From the NCBI RefSeq assembly GCF_002217355.1, contig NZ_MUHA01000010.1:96423-160422 (forward strand): a stretch of DNA of 64,000 bases. The letters are read 5' to 3'. This document shows positions 35,746 through 45,465 of the stretch, one piece after another. How positions within the stretch are numbered: the first letter of the stretch is position 1; every line of letters starts with the position of its first letter. This DNA is from Flavobacterium oncorhynchi (GTDB lineage Bacteria; Bacteroidota; Bacteroidia; Flavobacteriales; Flavobacteriaceae). The position numbers and the translations under genes are program-made. The notes beneath the pieces were generated by a model. That model was given only the letters and a program-made list of their open reading frames with translations, had not been told where the DNA came from and did not search any database.

Positions 35746-36785
35746 TTTAAATCTATTTCAAGTTCAGCTGTAAACTGATTATTTTGATTCACTAATTTTA
35801 ATTGATGTTTTTGAGGATAATGAAATTCTAATCGCTTTTTTAAATTATCCAGCCCAATTCCGCCCAGCTTATCTTTCTTTTGTATTGCGATGCTATTTAT
35901 CACTTTAAAATGGAGCTTTTTGTCTTTCAAATTCAAATTAATTACAATAGGATTTTCGTTCGAAGTTAATCCATGTTTTAAAGCATTTTCAATTAATGGA
36001 GATAAAACATAGGGCGGAATTTCTTCTGAAACCTCTGCCGTTTCAATTCGAAAATCGATATAAGCATTTTCCTGATGTCTTAATTGCTCAAGTTCGATGT
36101 AGGCTTTTATATAATCAATTTCATCTTGCAATCTAATTTTTTCTTTTTGAGATTCATAAGTCGTAAAACGCATAATTTGACTTAATTTTTCAATCGCTTC
36201 CAAAGATTTATCCGATTGAAAATACACCATCGAGTAAATATTATTTAGTGTATTAAAAACAAAATGCGGGTTAATCTGTGCTCTTAGAAATTTGATTTCG
36301 GTATTTTTATTTTCTTCTAAAATAATCTGATTGTACTCTAAAAGACGAATAAAATAAATCACAAACCAAAGCAGTGAACTCAAAATTACAGCCGAACTGC
36401 AGTAATTCAAATTATCCAACATATAGTTAAAAAAATCAGGATTTGTATAGTTTATTTTATCAAACAAAACTGCTGTTATAACTTGCTCAATCAGCCATCG
36501 TAATAAGGTAAAAAACAGGTAAGAAACCAATACACCTGCAAAAAACATTTTCCATTGAAAGGCTTTAAAAACCCTTTTCATTACAATTAAATAATGAAAG
36601 TAAAAGGTAAAAACAAAAACAATGCAATAGGTTATAAAAAACAAATCTGGAACAAAAACATTTGTTTGTATTGGATTTTTGGCAAATGTAAAATAAACCA
36701 TCAAAAGCCAATATATAACATGAATGATAATCTCTGCCTTTAGTGATAATGTTTCCTTACGCATATTGTTATTATTTTTTTTCAA
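35742..36785 (-). CDS. LytS-like sensor histidine kinase
   Basis: A 347-residue sensor with four membrane helices (about 14-150) and a His_kinase (PF06580) domain: the phosphorylated His in 'RAQINPHFVFNTLNNIYSMV', then an ATP-binding part with PPYVLSPLIENALKHGL and 'KLGGIGLDNLKKRLEFHYP'. It pairs with the overlapping LytTR regulator. No extracellular sensor domain is present, so the signal is likely within the membrane. Confidence 0.92.
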   Translation of the reverse strand: MKKNNNNMRKETLSLKAEIIIHVIYWLLMVYFTFAKNPIQTNVFVPDLFFITYCIVFVFTFYFHYLIVMKRVFKAFQWKMFFAGVLVSYLFFTLLRWLIEQVITAVLFDKINYTNPDFFNYMLDNLNYCSSAVILSSLLWFVIYFIRLLEYNQIILEENKNTEIKFLRAQINPHFVFNTLNNIYSMVYFQSDKSLEAIEKLSQIMRFTTYESQKEKIRLQDEIDYIKAYIELEQLRHQENAYIDFRIETAEVSEEIPPYVLSPLIENALKHGLTSNENPIVINLNLKDKKLHFKVINSIAIQKKDKLGGIGLDNLKKRLEFHYPQKHQLKLVNQNNQFTAELEIDLK

Positions 36786-36906
36786 AGATATACATTCATA
36801 AAAAAGTCTAAAAACGGGTTTGTAGATTATTCACGGGGGTTTGTCGATAAAAGTAGTTTTAAGCATTTTTTCAGCACAGTTTTGCATGGTAATTAAATCA
36901 AAACCC

Positions 36907-39291
36907 ATGAAAAAAGTTATCATCCTATTGTTTATTCTTCTTAGTCAAACTAATGTATTCAGCCAGCAATTTTCTATTAAAGGAAAAGTAATAAATCAAA
37001 ATAAAGAGCAAGTCGAGTTTGTAATTGCCAGTTTATTTAAGGACAACAAAATAGTTACATCAGTTTCGACCGACAGTTTGGGGAATTTTGAAATGAAAAC
37101 TGAAAAAGGAAGCTATAGATTGCAGCTGGAACAATTTGGAACAGAATACGTCAACAAAGAAATTACTCTTGATCAAAACATTGATCTAGCCATAATTGAA
37201 ATTAAAGAATCAATAAACCTTGAAGGAGTAACCATAAAATCTAGAAAAAAACTGGTTGAACAAAAGGTCGATCGACTTGTTTTTAATGTCGAAAATTCTG
37301 TAACTGCCACTGGCGGAACAGCTTTGGATGCCTTAAAAGCAACGCCAACGGTTAGGGTTCAAAATGAAATTATTTCGATTGTTGGAAAAGGCGAAATCTT
37401 TGTCATGATCGATGATCGCCTGCAAAAAATGCCGCAAGAAGATTTGGCTGCGTTTCTAAAATCAATTCCGTCTGATAACATCAAAAGCATTGAAGTGATA
37501 ACGACTCCGCCAGCAAAATATGATGCAGAAGGAAACAGCGGACTTATTAATATCAAATTAAAGAATGCAAAAGCGAATTCATGGAATGCTAATATTGGAA
37601 CTTCATACACACAAAAAACGTATGGAGGCGAAAACTTAAATGGATTATTTACTTATAATCATGATAAAATTTCGGTACAGGCTTCTGTTAACAAAGGAAA
37701 ACAAAAATTACGCTCTACTTCAGAAAGTGCAATATTTTACACGAACGAGTTATGGAAAGAAGATATTAAAAATAAATCGGTGATTGATGTATTGAGTTTA
37801 AGTTTTGGTCTTGATTACAAACTAACTAATAAATGGACAGCAGGAATTCAATATCTTGGCAGTTTTACAGACAAAACCTCAACTAATAATCCGTTTACAA
37901 CTATATATAATAATAGCGGAACGGCAGATTCTTATATCACTTCGGATGTTAATGCAGCCAACAATCCAAAAATGAATACTGTTAATTTTCAAAATTCTTT
38001 TGTATTAGACAGCTTAGGAAAAAACATTTCGATTAATATTGATTACTTCAATTACAGTAAAAATGATTATCGTTTCTTTTCTGGAAATGAATTAGATCGC
38101 AATAAAAATGTTATTCCTAACACTTTTTTTTCGTCGACCACCAGCAATGTCAATGAAATCAAAAATTACTCTGCAAATATCGACGTTTCGTTACCGTATC
38201 AATGGGCGGACATTAGTTTTGGAGCAAAAGCTTTTCATACCAATACTGATAACAATTTAGCCGTATACAACAACGAAACAGGAACTGCGGTTTTCAATAC
38301 AAACCAGTCGAATATTTTTAATTACAAAGAGTACAATCAGGCTGTATATTTTTCGGGAAGCAAAAAGATAAATTCTAAATGGGAAACACAAATTGGTTTG
38401 CGAATTGAAGCTACACAAACCAAAGGTTACTCTGAAAATTTAAATCAAACTACTGCAAATCATTATGCAAAATTATTCCCAACAGCTTATTTAACGTATG
38501 CGCCAAATGAAAACAATTCTTTTTCTTTAAACTACAGTCGAAGAATCCGCAGATCTGAGTTTGAGTATTTAAATCCTTTTGTAATTCAAACAAGTCCTTA
38601 TTCTTATTCGCAGGGAAATCCGTATTTAAAACCTTCGTTAATTGATAATTTTGAATTTTCGTTTATCCGAAATCAAAAATGGGTTAACTCTGTGTATTTT
38701 TCTCAGGTTTCAGATTTCGGGCAGGAATTATCTATCATCGATCCTGAAACAAACAGCACCAAAAGAATGCCGTTAAACTATGCCAATACGTATCAAATAG
38801 GTTTTTCTACTTCGTACAACTTCAATAAATATTCTTGGTGGAACAGTTTTACAGGTTTTAATTTAAACTATCAAAATGTAAAATCAAGAACAAATTTCAT
38901 TAGTTCTATAGATGGATACAACGGATATATTTACAGCAATAATGACTTTACTATAAACACTAACAAAACAGTATTTATTGGATTAAATTACGGTTTACAG
39001 CTTCCTGGGCGTTATCAAATTTTTAATATTTCGACTTTGAACATTTTAGACATTTCGGTTAAAATGCTCACTTTCAAAAAAAACCTGTCAATTACATTTC
39101 TAGCCGAAGACGTATTGAATGCACAAAAACCATTAATTACCTACACTTCAAACGGAATAAAAACAAATATAAAAAGTTACGGAGACACTAGAGGTTTTAG
39201 AATTTCGTTAAGTTATAAATTTGGCAATCAAAACATTAAATCAAAACAGCGCGATTTTGGAAATGAAGACGAAAGAAATAGGATAAACTAA
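36907..39291 (+). CDS. TonB-type outer-membrane beta-barrel protein
   Basis: A 794-residue protein with signal peptide MKKVIILLFILLSQTNVFSQ, CarboxypepD_reg-like domain (about 20-105), a plug-like part with 'VDRLVFNVENSVTATGGTA' and IEVITTPPAKYDAEGNSGLINI, and a barrel of the OMP_b-brl_2 type. The last strands are RGFRISLSYKFGN, followed by a polar tail. The frame is open from 36841, but only the ATG at 36907 begins a signal peptide. It is divergent from the LytS/LytTR operon, which may control it. No SusD partner. Confidence 0.87.
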   Translation: MKKVIILLFILLSQTNVFSQQFSIKGKVINQNKEQVEFVIASLFKDNKIVTSVSTDSLGNFEMKTEKGSYRLQLEQFGTEYVNKEITLDQNIDLAIIEIKESINLEGVTIKSRKKLVEQKVDRLVFNVENSVTATGGTALDALKATPTVRVQNEIISIVGKGEIFVMIDDRLQKMPQEDLAAFLKSIPSDNIKSIEVITTPPAKYDAEGNSGLINIKLKNAKANSWNANIGTSYTQKTYGGENLNGLFTYNHDKISVQASVNKGKQKLRSTSESAIFYTNELWKEDIKNKSVIDVLSLSFGLDYKLTNKWTAGIQYLGSFTDKTSTNNPFTTIYNNSGTADSYITSDVNAANNPKMNTVNFQNSFVLDSLGKNISINIDYFNYSKNDYRFFSGNELDRNKNVIPNTFFSSTTSNVNEIKNYSANIDVSLPYQWADISFGAKAFHTNTDNNLAVYNNETGTAVFNTNQSNIFNYKEYNQAVYFSGSKKINSKWETQIGLRIEATQTKGYSENLNQTTANHYAKLFPTAYLTYAPNENNSFSLNYSRRIRRSEFEYLNPFVIQTSPYSYSQGNPYLKPSLIDNFEFSFIRNQKWVNSVYFSQVSDFGQELSIIDPETNSTKRMPLNYANTYQIGFSTSYNFNKYSWWNSFTGFNLNYQNVKSRTNFISSIDGYNGYIYSNNDFTINTNKTVFIGLNYGLQLPGRYQIFNISTLNILDISVKMLTFKKNLSITFLAEDVLNAQKPLITYTSNGIKTNIKSYGDTRGFRISLSYKFGNQNIKSKQRDFGNEDERNRIN

Positions 39292-39308
39292 TTACACCAG
39301 CAAAAACA

Positions 39309-39336
39309 GGGCTTCAGAGAAATCTGGAGCTTTTAT
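39309..39336 (+). terminator. Terminator-like hairpin behind the TonB-type gene
   Basis: GGCTTCAGAGAAATCTGGAGC stem read as GCTTCAGA/TCTGGAGC with a broken T-run. It belongs to the dispersed family. Confidence 0.7.
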
Positions 39337-39376
39337 TTTTAATTTGATTTGAAATCATCTTGAATCTGTAAATCAA

Positions 39377-39937
39377 CTAAGTCTTGTAAACATACTTCGC
39401 ATTCACATACCCATAATTACCACTCTCAATCACTTTAACTTGTAACCATTCGCCATCAATAGCAATAAGTTTCAATAGCGCATGCTTTTTAAGTATTTCA
39501 ATCGCTTCATATTCAATTCCAGGTCCATTACGTAGATTAAGAATATCAGAATCAACCGCTAACATGTCATTGGAGCGATAATTATTCATAAAACTTTTGT
39601 TTTTAATTCTTTCTTTGGGTTGAGTAGAAAAACTTGATTTACTAGGATTACTAACAGTACTTTTTGACACCGTTTTAACTGCCTTTTCAGATGCTCTGCG
39701 AGGCGCCTTATATCTCACTGGTTGTGAATAAGTAGCACATACCCCGCAACTGCCTCCATTTGAGCAATGTGCACACCTGCTACAATTAGAACAAGCACTA
39801 CATGAAGCACTCCCTGTACATCGTCCGTCTTCTTTAGGCTTTGTATCGCAACAGCTCGCCAAAAGCTTCCTATCCTGCGCATAGACAGATAAAAAAGAAA
39901 AAAACAGCAATAGAATTAAAGGTATTATTCTCAACAT
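39377..39937 (-). CDS. Cys-rich exported protein with C-terminal SH3b domain
   Basis: A 186-residue protein. Signal peptide MLRIIPLILLLFFSFLSVYA-Q. Directly after it (about 25-68) there are ten Cys in about 40 residues with CxxC spacing (CSACSNCSRCAHC). A basic, Ser-rich linker follows (about 70-115), and a bacterial SH3 domain ends the protein (about 120-186: 'LNLRNGPGIEYEAIEIL', DGEWLQVKVIESGNYGYVNAKYV). SH3b domains bind cell-wall or protein ligands. The Cys cluster could bind metal or form disulfides. The ATG at 39937 fits the signal peptide better than 39964. Confidence 0.78.
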   Translation of the reverse strand: MLRIIPLILLLFFSFLSVYAQDRKLLASCCDTKPKEDGRCTGSASCSACSNCSRCAHCSNGGSCGVCATYSQPVRYKAPRRASEKAVKTVSKSTVSNPSKSSFSTQPKERIKNKSFMNNYRSNDMLAVDSDILNLRNGPGIEYEAIEILKKHALLKLIAIDGEWLQVKVIESGNYGYVNAKYVYKT

Positions 39938-40102
39938 AACAATATATTTTAAGGTTATCTGCAAACCTAAAGAAAGGTTTCAATTATCCTTTACGGTTTT
40001 CCATAAAAGCAGATTTTTTTGGCTTTATGCTACCTGCATAAATTCAAATTGTAAAACTATGGAAATCGCAAAAAAACAATAAAACTTGTAACAATTATCA
40101 AA

Positions 40103-40408
40103 TCAATCCGTTTCATTGTGAGATTCAACAATTAACAATCCTTTAATTTTATCCAACAATTCAAATTCGTCTAAAGGAAATAATTCGATAATGTGCTCTA
40201 AAATTAATCCAACATTAATTGAGGAATCTTTATCATTATCAAGTCCCAAAACACATAATTTCAGCATATTATTAATCATACAACCGAGCTCATAATAAGT
40301 TGAAAATTTGATTTCTGTTTTACATCCTTCGCTATTATCGCTTGATTTTTTTAAAACACTGAAATACTGCTTCATATGCTCTAAGCTTTTAGTTTCTTTC
40401 GTCTCCAT
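40103..40408 (-). CDS. Small acidic hypothetical protein
   Basis: A 101-residue, helical, acidic protein (METKETKSLEHMKQYFSVLK at the start, ending in SHNETD). No family recognised. It is divergent from the XRE regulator at 40525, and one of the two TTATCATAAAAGATAA sites lies 47 bases before its start, so it is probably a target of that regulator. It could be a partner protein of the regulator, but nothing in its sequence shows a toxin. Confidence 0.55.
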   Translation of the reverse strand: METKETKSLEHMKQYFSVLKKSSDNSEGCKTEIKFSTYYELGCMINNMLKLCVLGLDNDKDSSINVGLILEHIIELFPLDEFELLDKIKGLLIVESHNETD

Positions 40409-40454
40409 ACAATATATATTTTCTAATTAAATTATTTCATTACGAATATTTTTG

Positions 40455-40470
40455 TTATCATAAAAGATAA
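40455..40470. promoter_or_regulatory. Operator 1: TTATCATAAAAGATAA
   Basis: Inverted repeat TTATC-6-GATAA, identical in all 16 bases to the site at 40503-40518. The centres are 48 bases apart, between the divergent 101-residue gene and the XRE gene. Confidence 0.7.
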
Positions 40471-40502
40471 CTGAATTAAGCAAATATATAACAAAATTTG
40501 AA

Positions 40503-40518
40503 TTATCATAAAAGATAA
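40503..40518. promoter_or_regulatory. Operator 2: TTATCATAAAAGATAA
   Basis: Exact second copy, ending six bases before the TTG start of the XRE gene, a position that fits autorepression. Confidence 0.7.
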
Positions 40519-40524
40519 TTTATT

Positions 40525-40737
40525 TTGAAACAATCCTTACAACAAAAAGTCGGAAAACGAATTCAAGAAATTAGAATTGAGAAAAACATTTCTCAGCAAG
40601 ATTTAGCAGCGAAATGTAATTTCGAAAAGAGTAATATGTCTAGATTAGAAAAAGGAAATGCAAACGCCACACTTTCTACTTTAGAGAAAGTTTGCGATGC
40701 TTTGCAAGTAGATTATATTGAATTATTTAAGTTTTAG
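40525..40737 (+). CDS. XRE-family helix-turn-helix regulator
   Basis: A 70-residue protein that is one Cro/C1-type domain: 'GKRIQEIRIEKNISQQDLAA' then NFEKSNMSRLEKGNANATL, STLEKVCDALQVDYIELF. The start is a TTG at 40525; no ATG is available before the first helix. Two identical palindromic sites lie directly upstream and it probably represses its own gene and the divergent one. Confidence 0.85.
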   Translation: MKQSLQQKVGKRIQEIRIEKNISQQDLAAKCNFEKSNMSRLEKGNANATLSTLEKVCDALQVDYIELFKF

Positions 40738-40752
40738 ATTTATAAAGCTGTT

Positions 40753-41709
40753 TTAAACTACTTTCAATTGCTTTACAATCTCAAGAATATGTTCCTCATC
40801 GGTACCGCAACAGCCGCCAAGCACATTAATATGCGGAAAAGAATCTTTTAAACTTTTATATTCTTTGCCCAAATCCTTAGGAATTCCTCGATCTAATTCT
40901 GTGGCTTCGTCTAATTCGGCGTGGCTTTTACAAGACGCATTTGCTCGAAAACCTTTTATTCTTTTTACCCAATTTTCATTTGCATTCGCTTTCAGTTCGT
41001 TTACAAAATGCGTAGGATGCGCACAATTTATCATATAATACAACGGAGGTACATTTACACTTTTGTCTATTTTTTCGATTGCGTCTTTTAAGCTCATTCC
41101 GGTTGGCAGTTTTCCATCAGTTTCGACTGTAAACGAAATAACTACAGGCAAACTTACAGTTTCGGCAGCTTGAACAATACCTATCACTTCTTCGATATAA
41201 TTCATGGTAAGCGCCGAAACAAAATCAACCGGCATTTTACTTAGAACTTTTATTTGTGCTAAGTGATATTGTTTTGCCTCTTCGACATTCATACAATTAT
41301 CAGGCACATAACCGTCGCCTCGAGGACCAATACAGCCGCTTATAAGAATTGATTTTATGGAATTCGAAAATTCTGTTTTTAAATCTGTTAAAAGGGAAAC
41401 TGCTTTTTTATTCAACTCAAATAAGGAATCTTTTGAGTATCCAATTTTTTCAATCCACTCTGGATTTGCGCGCCAAGTTGGACTTTCTAAAATAAAATTT
41501 GTTTTATACTTTTCGGCAATTTTTAAATAACGCGAATAATAATTTTTCATGCTGTCGTATCCTTTTTGATCTTTTAATATATCAAAAGCAGCAAAATAAG
41601 GCAGATCAAAACCTTCTAGAAAAACTAATGTTGTTTCGAGTCCGCCATCAGTTAAAAACAAATCTTCAGATTCATTTGGCAGTGTATTTTTAGTCTTTTT
41701 CATCTCCAC
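40753..41709 (-). CDS. Homocysteine S-methyltransferase family protein
   Basis: A 318-residue zinc enzyme of the S-methyltransferase barrel family (MmuM/BHMT-like). It shows DGGLETTLVFLEGFDLP at the start, 'NFILESPTWRAN', a first zinc Cys in YMINCAHPTHF and the pair in LGGCCGTDEEH near the end. It makes methionine from homocysteine and a methyl donor and does not itself use cobalamin. It lies divergent from the cobalamin-riboswitch operon, which gives a methionine/B12 context. An ATG at 41703 is an alternative start. Confidence 0.88.
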   Translation of the reverse strand: MEMKKTKNTLPNESEDLFLTDGGLETTLVFLEGFDLPYFAAFDILKDQKGYDSMKNYYSRYLKIAEKYKTNFILESPTWRANPEWIEKIGYSKDSLFELNKKAVSLLTDLKTEFSNSIKSILISGCIGPRGDGYVPDNCMNVEEAKQYHLAQIKVLSKMPVDFVSALTMNYIEEVIGIVQAAETVSLPVVISFTVETDGKLPTGMSLKDAIEKIDKSVNVPPLYYMINCAHPTHFVNELKANANENWVKRIKGFRANASCKSHAELDEATELDRGIPKDLGKEYKSLKDSFPHINVLGGCCGTDEEHILEIVKQLKVV

Positions 41710-41878
41710 TTCACTAAATACAAAACATTAACAATCAAATAAATAACACTATAAATATACAAAATTTAGACTTCTTCAAATAAAAAAACAAACAAAAGCA
41801 AAATCAAGAACTTTGCTTTTCAAGAATACTTTTCAGCAATTTTTCCAAAAACATAACCATAACCATAAAGAGTTTATT

Positions 41879-41886
41879 TACTTTTG
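41879..41886 (+). promoter_or_regulatory. -7 box before the cobalamin riboswitch
   Basis: TACTTTTG followed by CACCCGCAA, the same downstream signature as at the tRNA promoters. No TTG at 19 bases was found. Confidence 0.6.
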
Positions 41887-41892
41887 CACCCG

Positions 41893-42105
41893 CAATGGTT
41901 TAGCTGCAACTTTTCAAGTGCAGTTAACGAAGAGGGAATTAGGTGCAAATCCTGAACAAGCCCGTTACTGTAAATTCCATGCAACATTTTGACAGATTAG
42001 GAAAGCTTTTTTAGCTTTCGAAATCAAATCTTTTGCCACTGCATTTTTATCAAATGTGGGAAGGCGGCTCAAAATGGGAATAAGTCAGGAGACCTGCCAC
42101 TGCAT
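41893..42105 (+). promoter_or_regulatory. Cobalamin riboswitch
   Basis: The conserved core is readable: AGGGAATTAGGTGCAAATCC, then 'AAGCCCGTTACTGTAA' (the ACTGT box), a variable arm, and the B12 box AAGTCAGGAGACCTGCC at 42082-42098 followed by ACTG. The element directly precedes the BtuB-like receptor gene, as in B12 uptake operons. A short hairpin (GGCTCTCGC...CCAGAG, 42114-42131) follows and may be part of the expression platform. Confidence 0.93.
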
Positions 42106-42219
42106 ATAATTTTAGGCTCTCGCGGACCAGAGTTTTAAAGACAAACACATTTATCAAACTAAACATTTGATTTCATTTTTTCCGTTTAAAACTATTTGTC
42201 ACAAATAGACTATTTTGCT

Positions 42220-44265
42220 ATGCACGTATGTAAAAACAGGCATTTAAGCCTGCTGCATTGTGGATTATGTGCCTTATTATGGATTTTATTTATAAATCCG
42301 ATTATGGCACAGGATAATCCTAAAACTAAGGAGCGAGACTCTTTAAAACCACTTGTGTTAAACGAAGTGATTCTAACCGCAAGCAAACGCGAGTTTAGGA
42401 TCGAATCGCCTATGCCTGTTCAGATCTTATCAGGAAAACAGCTTGAAGCACTAAACAGTCTTTCGGTTGCGGATGCTGTTCGTTATTTTTCGGGTGTTCA
42501 ATTGAAAGATTACGGTGGAATCGGCGGTTTAAAAACCATAAACGTTCGAAGTTTAGGAAGTGCTCATACGGCAGTTTTTTATGATGGAATGACAGTTGGA
42601 AATGCGCAAAACGGTCAAGTCGATTTAGGAAAATATTCTTTGGACAATATTGAAGCTATCGAACTTTATAATGGTCAAAAATCGACTATTTTTCAACCTG
42701 CACGAGGTTTCTTCGCTTCAAGTACACTTTTACTTAAAACAAAAATTCCTGTTTTTGAATCGGGTAAAACCACAAATATTAGAACTTCTTTTAAAACTGG
42801 ATCTTTTGGATTAGTAAATCCTTCTGTTCTTTATCAGCAAAAAATAACTTCTAAAACAGCGCTTTCGTCAAATATTGAATGGCTTAAAGCCGATGGAAAA
42901 TACAAATACCGCTATCAGAAAAAAGACGGTTACGATACAACGGCTGTTCGCCAAAACGGAGACATAACTGCACTTCGGGCGGAATTGAACCTGCATACCA
43001 AATTTGGTTCAAACGCTATTGCCAACTTTAAGGCTTATTACTACGATTCTGAAAGAGGACTTCCGGGCGCAATTCTAGCCAATAGATACGAACATGTGCA
43101 AAGGCAATGGGATCGCAATTTTTTCATTCATGGTTCTGTAGAAAATTCCTTTTTCGAAAAACACAAAATGCTTACTAATGTAAAATTCAGCCGAGACTAC
43201 AGCCGTTATATCGATCCTGATTATAAAACCCTTGAAGGCGCATTGGATAATAAATATTATCAAAACGAATTTTACGCTTCGATTGTCAATCTCTACGCTA
43301 TAAAAGATTGGTGGAAAATGTCATTTGCAGCAGATTTCTCTCTTAATACGCTTGATGCCAATTTATACCGTTTTCCCTATCCTGCCCGATATTCTTATTT
43401 GGGCGTTATTTCCAGCGAAATGCATTGGAAACGACTTGATATTCAAGCCAATTTACTTGGAGCTTATATCGATGAGCAGGTTAAATATTATCAGCAAGGC
43501 GATAGTCAGCATGTTTTCTGCCCTGTTGTATCCGCTTCTTATCAACCTTTTACGATAAAGAATTTCAGAGTTCGAGCGTTTTACAAAGAGTCTTTTAGAA
43601 TGCCGACTTTCAATGATTTGTATTACACTTTTATAGGCAACAGTTCTTTGCGTCCAGAATTTACAACGCAATACGATGTGGGAACTACTTACAGTATTGA
43701 ACCTAAAAAATTACTGCAATCGGTATCATTTCAAGCCGATGTTTATTACAATCGTGTAAAAGATAAAATTATCGCTATGCCGTCATCTAACCTTTTTAGA
43801 TGGACCATGATGAATTTAGGCGAAGTCGATATTCGCGGCTTGGAACTAAACACCAATTTCGTTTTTAAATTTCCGCAGCAAATATTTCTAGATTTAGGTT
43901 TAAGTTATACCTATCAAAAAGCAATAGACATTACTGCAAAAGGCACAACTTACGGCGACCAAATTCCTTATACACCAAAAAACAGCGGTACAATAACCTC
44001 ATCTATCAACTGGAAAAACTGGAATCTTAACTACAGTTTTATATATACCGGCGAGCGCTACAGTCAAAAAGCAAACATTCCTGTTAATTATGTTAAGCCT
44101 TGGTACACCAGCGACATGGCTCTTATTTGGAACGGAAAGTTCTCAAAAATTCCTGTAAAAATAAGCGGTGAAGTCAATAATTTATTCAATCAATATTATG
44201 ACGTAGTACTCAATTTTCCTATGCCGGGAAGAAACTACCGATTAAGCCTTTCTTTAAATTTTTAA
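42220..44265 (+). CDS. btuB: BtuB-like TonB-dependent cobalamin receptor
   Basis: A 681-residue receptor with signal peptide (MHVCKNRH to about IMAQ, residue 30), plug domain (about 45-165: LNEVILTASKREF, 'VQLKDYGGIGGLKTINVRSL', FYDGMTVGNAQNGQVDLG) and a 22-strand-type barrel to the last strand NYRLSLSLNF. The frame is open from a TTG at 42196, but the ATG at 42220 begins the signal peptide. The cobalamin riboswitch upstream gives the substrate. Two surface-type proteins follow in the same operon (gaps 33 and 9 bases). Confidence 0.9.
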   Translation: MHVCKNRHLSLLHCGLCALLWILFINPIMAQDNPKTKERDSLKPLVLNEVILTASKREFRIESPMPVQILSGKQLEALNSLSVADAVRYFSGVQLKDYGGIGGLKTINVRSLGSAHTAVFYDGMTVGNAQNGQVDLGKYSLDNIEAIELYNGQKSTIFQPARGFFASSTLLLKTKIPVFESGKTTNIRTSFKTGSFGLVNPSVLYQQKITSKTALSSNIEWLKADGKYKYRYQKKDGYDTTAVRQNGDITALRAELNLHTKFGSNAIANFKAYYYDSERGLPGAILANRYEHVQRQWDRNFFIHGSVENSFFEKHKMLTNVKFSRDYSRYIDPDYKTLEGALDNKYYQNEFYASIVNLYAIKDWWKMSFAADFSLNTLDANLYRFPYPARYSYLGVISSEMHWKRLDIQANLLGAYIDEQVKYYQQGDSQHVFCPVVSASYQPFTIKNFRVRAFYKESFRMPTFNDLYYTFIGNSSLRPEFTTQYDVGTTYSIEPKKLLQSVSFQADVYYNRVKDKIIAMPSSNLFRWTMMNLGEVDIRGLELNTNFVFKFPQQIFLDLGLSYTYQKAIDITAKGTTYGDQIPYTPKNSGTITSSINWKNWNLNYSFIYTGERYSQKANIPVNYVKPWYTSDMALIWNGKFSKIPVKISGEVNNLFNQYYDVVLNFPMPGRNYRLSLSLNF

Positions 44266-44298
44266 AATAAAACAGCAACACTAAATAAATTCTCAGCA

Positions 44299-45456
44299 AT
44301 GAAAACAAATTTCAAATTTTGGCTTTTACTCGCTTTTGCAGCAATAGCTCTTCAAGGATGTCAGGAGGATGACCCTATTATTCCTGAAGAAGTAGAAGTT
44401 TTACCGCCCGAAACTGTTACAACTGTACAAGGTTTTTATCTTCTTAACGAAGGGAATATGAACATGAATAAAGCTTCATTAGATTATTACGATTATGAAA
44501 CCGGAAGTTACAAGCGTAATGTTTACGGTCAGGCAAATCCTGATGCGACTTTAGGTCTAGGCGATGTAGGAAACGATATTGGCATTTACGGTTCAAAATT
44601 GTATTCGGTTATCAACAACTCGAACAAAATTGAAGTTATGGATGTGGTTACGGCAAAACGCCTTAAAGTAATTGACATCAAAAATTGCCGATATGTAACT
44701 TTTGCTAACGGAAAAGCTTACGCAAGCGCCTATGACGGCGAAGTACAATTGGGAGAAAATTCGCCAAATGGCTTTGTTGCCGAAATAGATACCACTTCGC
44801 TTTCGATCACAAAAACGGTAAAAGTAGGCCGTCAGCCCGAAGAAATGGCTGTTGTAGGCAATAAACTTTATGTTGCCAATTCAGGAGGATATAGTCCGCC
44901 AAATTACGAAAGAACGGTTTCTGTAATCGATCTAAAAACTTTTACCAAAATAAAAGATATTGATGTTGCCATAAATCTGCACAGACTTGAAGCTGATGAA
45001 GACGGTGATTTGTATGTAAGCTCTCGCGGCGATTATTATGATATTCCTTCAAAATTATTTGTTATTGATACTAAAACTGACCTCATTAAAAAAACTTTTG
45101 ATATTGCCTGCTCCAACCTTACTATCGTTGGCGACAAAGCTTATATAATTGGATCTGAATTTAGTTATGCCACATTCGATTATATCATAAACTACAATTT
45201 GATTAATGTTAAAACCGAAACTTTACTTACAGAAAGCTTTTTACCTAAAGCCGTCAGCGACGAGATTAAAACTCCATACGGGCTTGCGGTTGATCCAGTT
45301 TCTCTAAATGTTTTTATAACAGATGCTGGAGATTATGTTTCGCCCGGAAAATTATACTGTATTGATAAAAACGGGAATACAAAATTCACGGTTACAACTG
45401 GAGATATTCCAGCACATTTTGCCTTTAAAACAAAAAAAACAATAATTAATCCATAA
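44299..45456 (+). CDS. YncE-like beta-propeller lipoprotein, BtuG-like
   Basis: A 385-residue lipoprotein (signal to LQGC, Cys21, followed by acidic QEDDPIIPEE, a surface-export-type signal in Bacteroidota). The body is a seven-bladed propeller of the YncE/DUF5074 type: repeated blades with 'GNDIGIYGSKLYSVINNSN', RLKVIDIKNC, PEEMAVVGNKLYVAN, TVSVIDLKTF. In Bacteroides BtuG is a propeller lipoprotein that caps BtuB and binds B12 tightly; this gene has the same type, position and riboswitch. Its function as BtuG is inferred from that. Confidence 0.82.
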   Translation: MKTNFKFWLLLAFAAIALQGCQEDDPIIPEEVEVLPPETVTTVQGFYLLNEGNMNMNKASLDYYDYETGSYKRNVYGQANPDATLGLGDVGNDIGIYGSKLYSVINNSNKIEVMDVVTAKRLKVIDIKNCRYVTFANGKAYASAYDGEVQLGENSPNGFVAEIDTTSLSITKTVKVGRQPEEMAVVGNKLYVANSGGYSPPNYERTVSVIDLKTFTKIKDIDVAINLHRLEADEDGDLYVSSRGDYYDIPSKLFVIDTKTDLIKKTFDIACSNLTIVGDKAYIIGSEFSYATFDYIINYNLINVKTETLLTESFLPKAVSDEIKTPYGLAVDPVSLNVFITDAGDYVSPGKLYCIDKNGNTKFTVTTGDIPAHFAFKTKKTIINP

Positions 45457-45465
45457 ATTTTAAAA

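Noticed and set aside
40753-41709. B12-dependent methionine synthase fragment
   Set aside because: Only the homocysteine-binding barrel with its zinc Cys is present; there is no cobalamin domain. It is a complete MmuM/BHMT-like enzyme.
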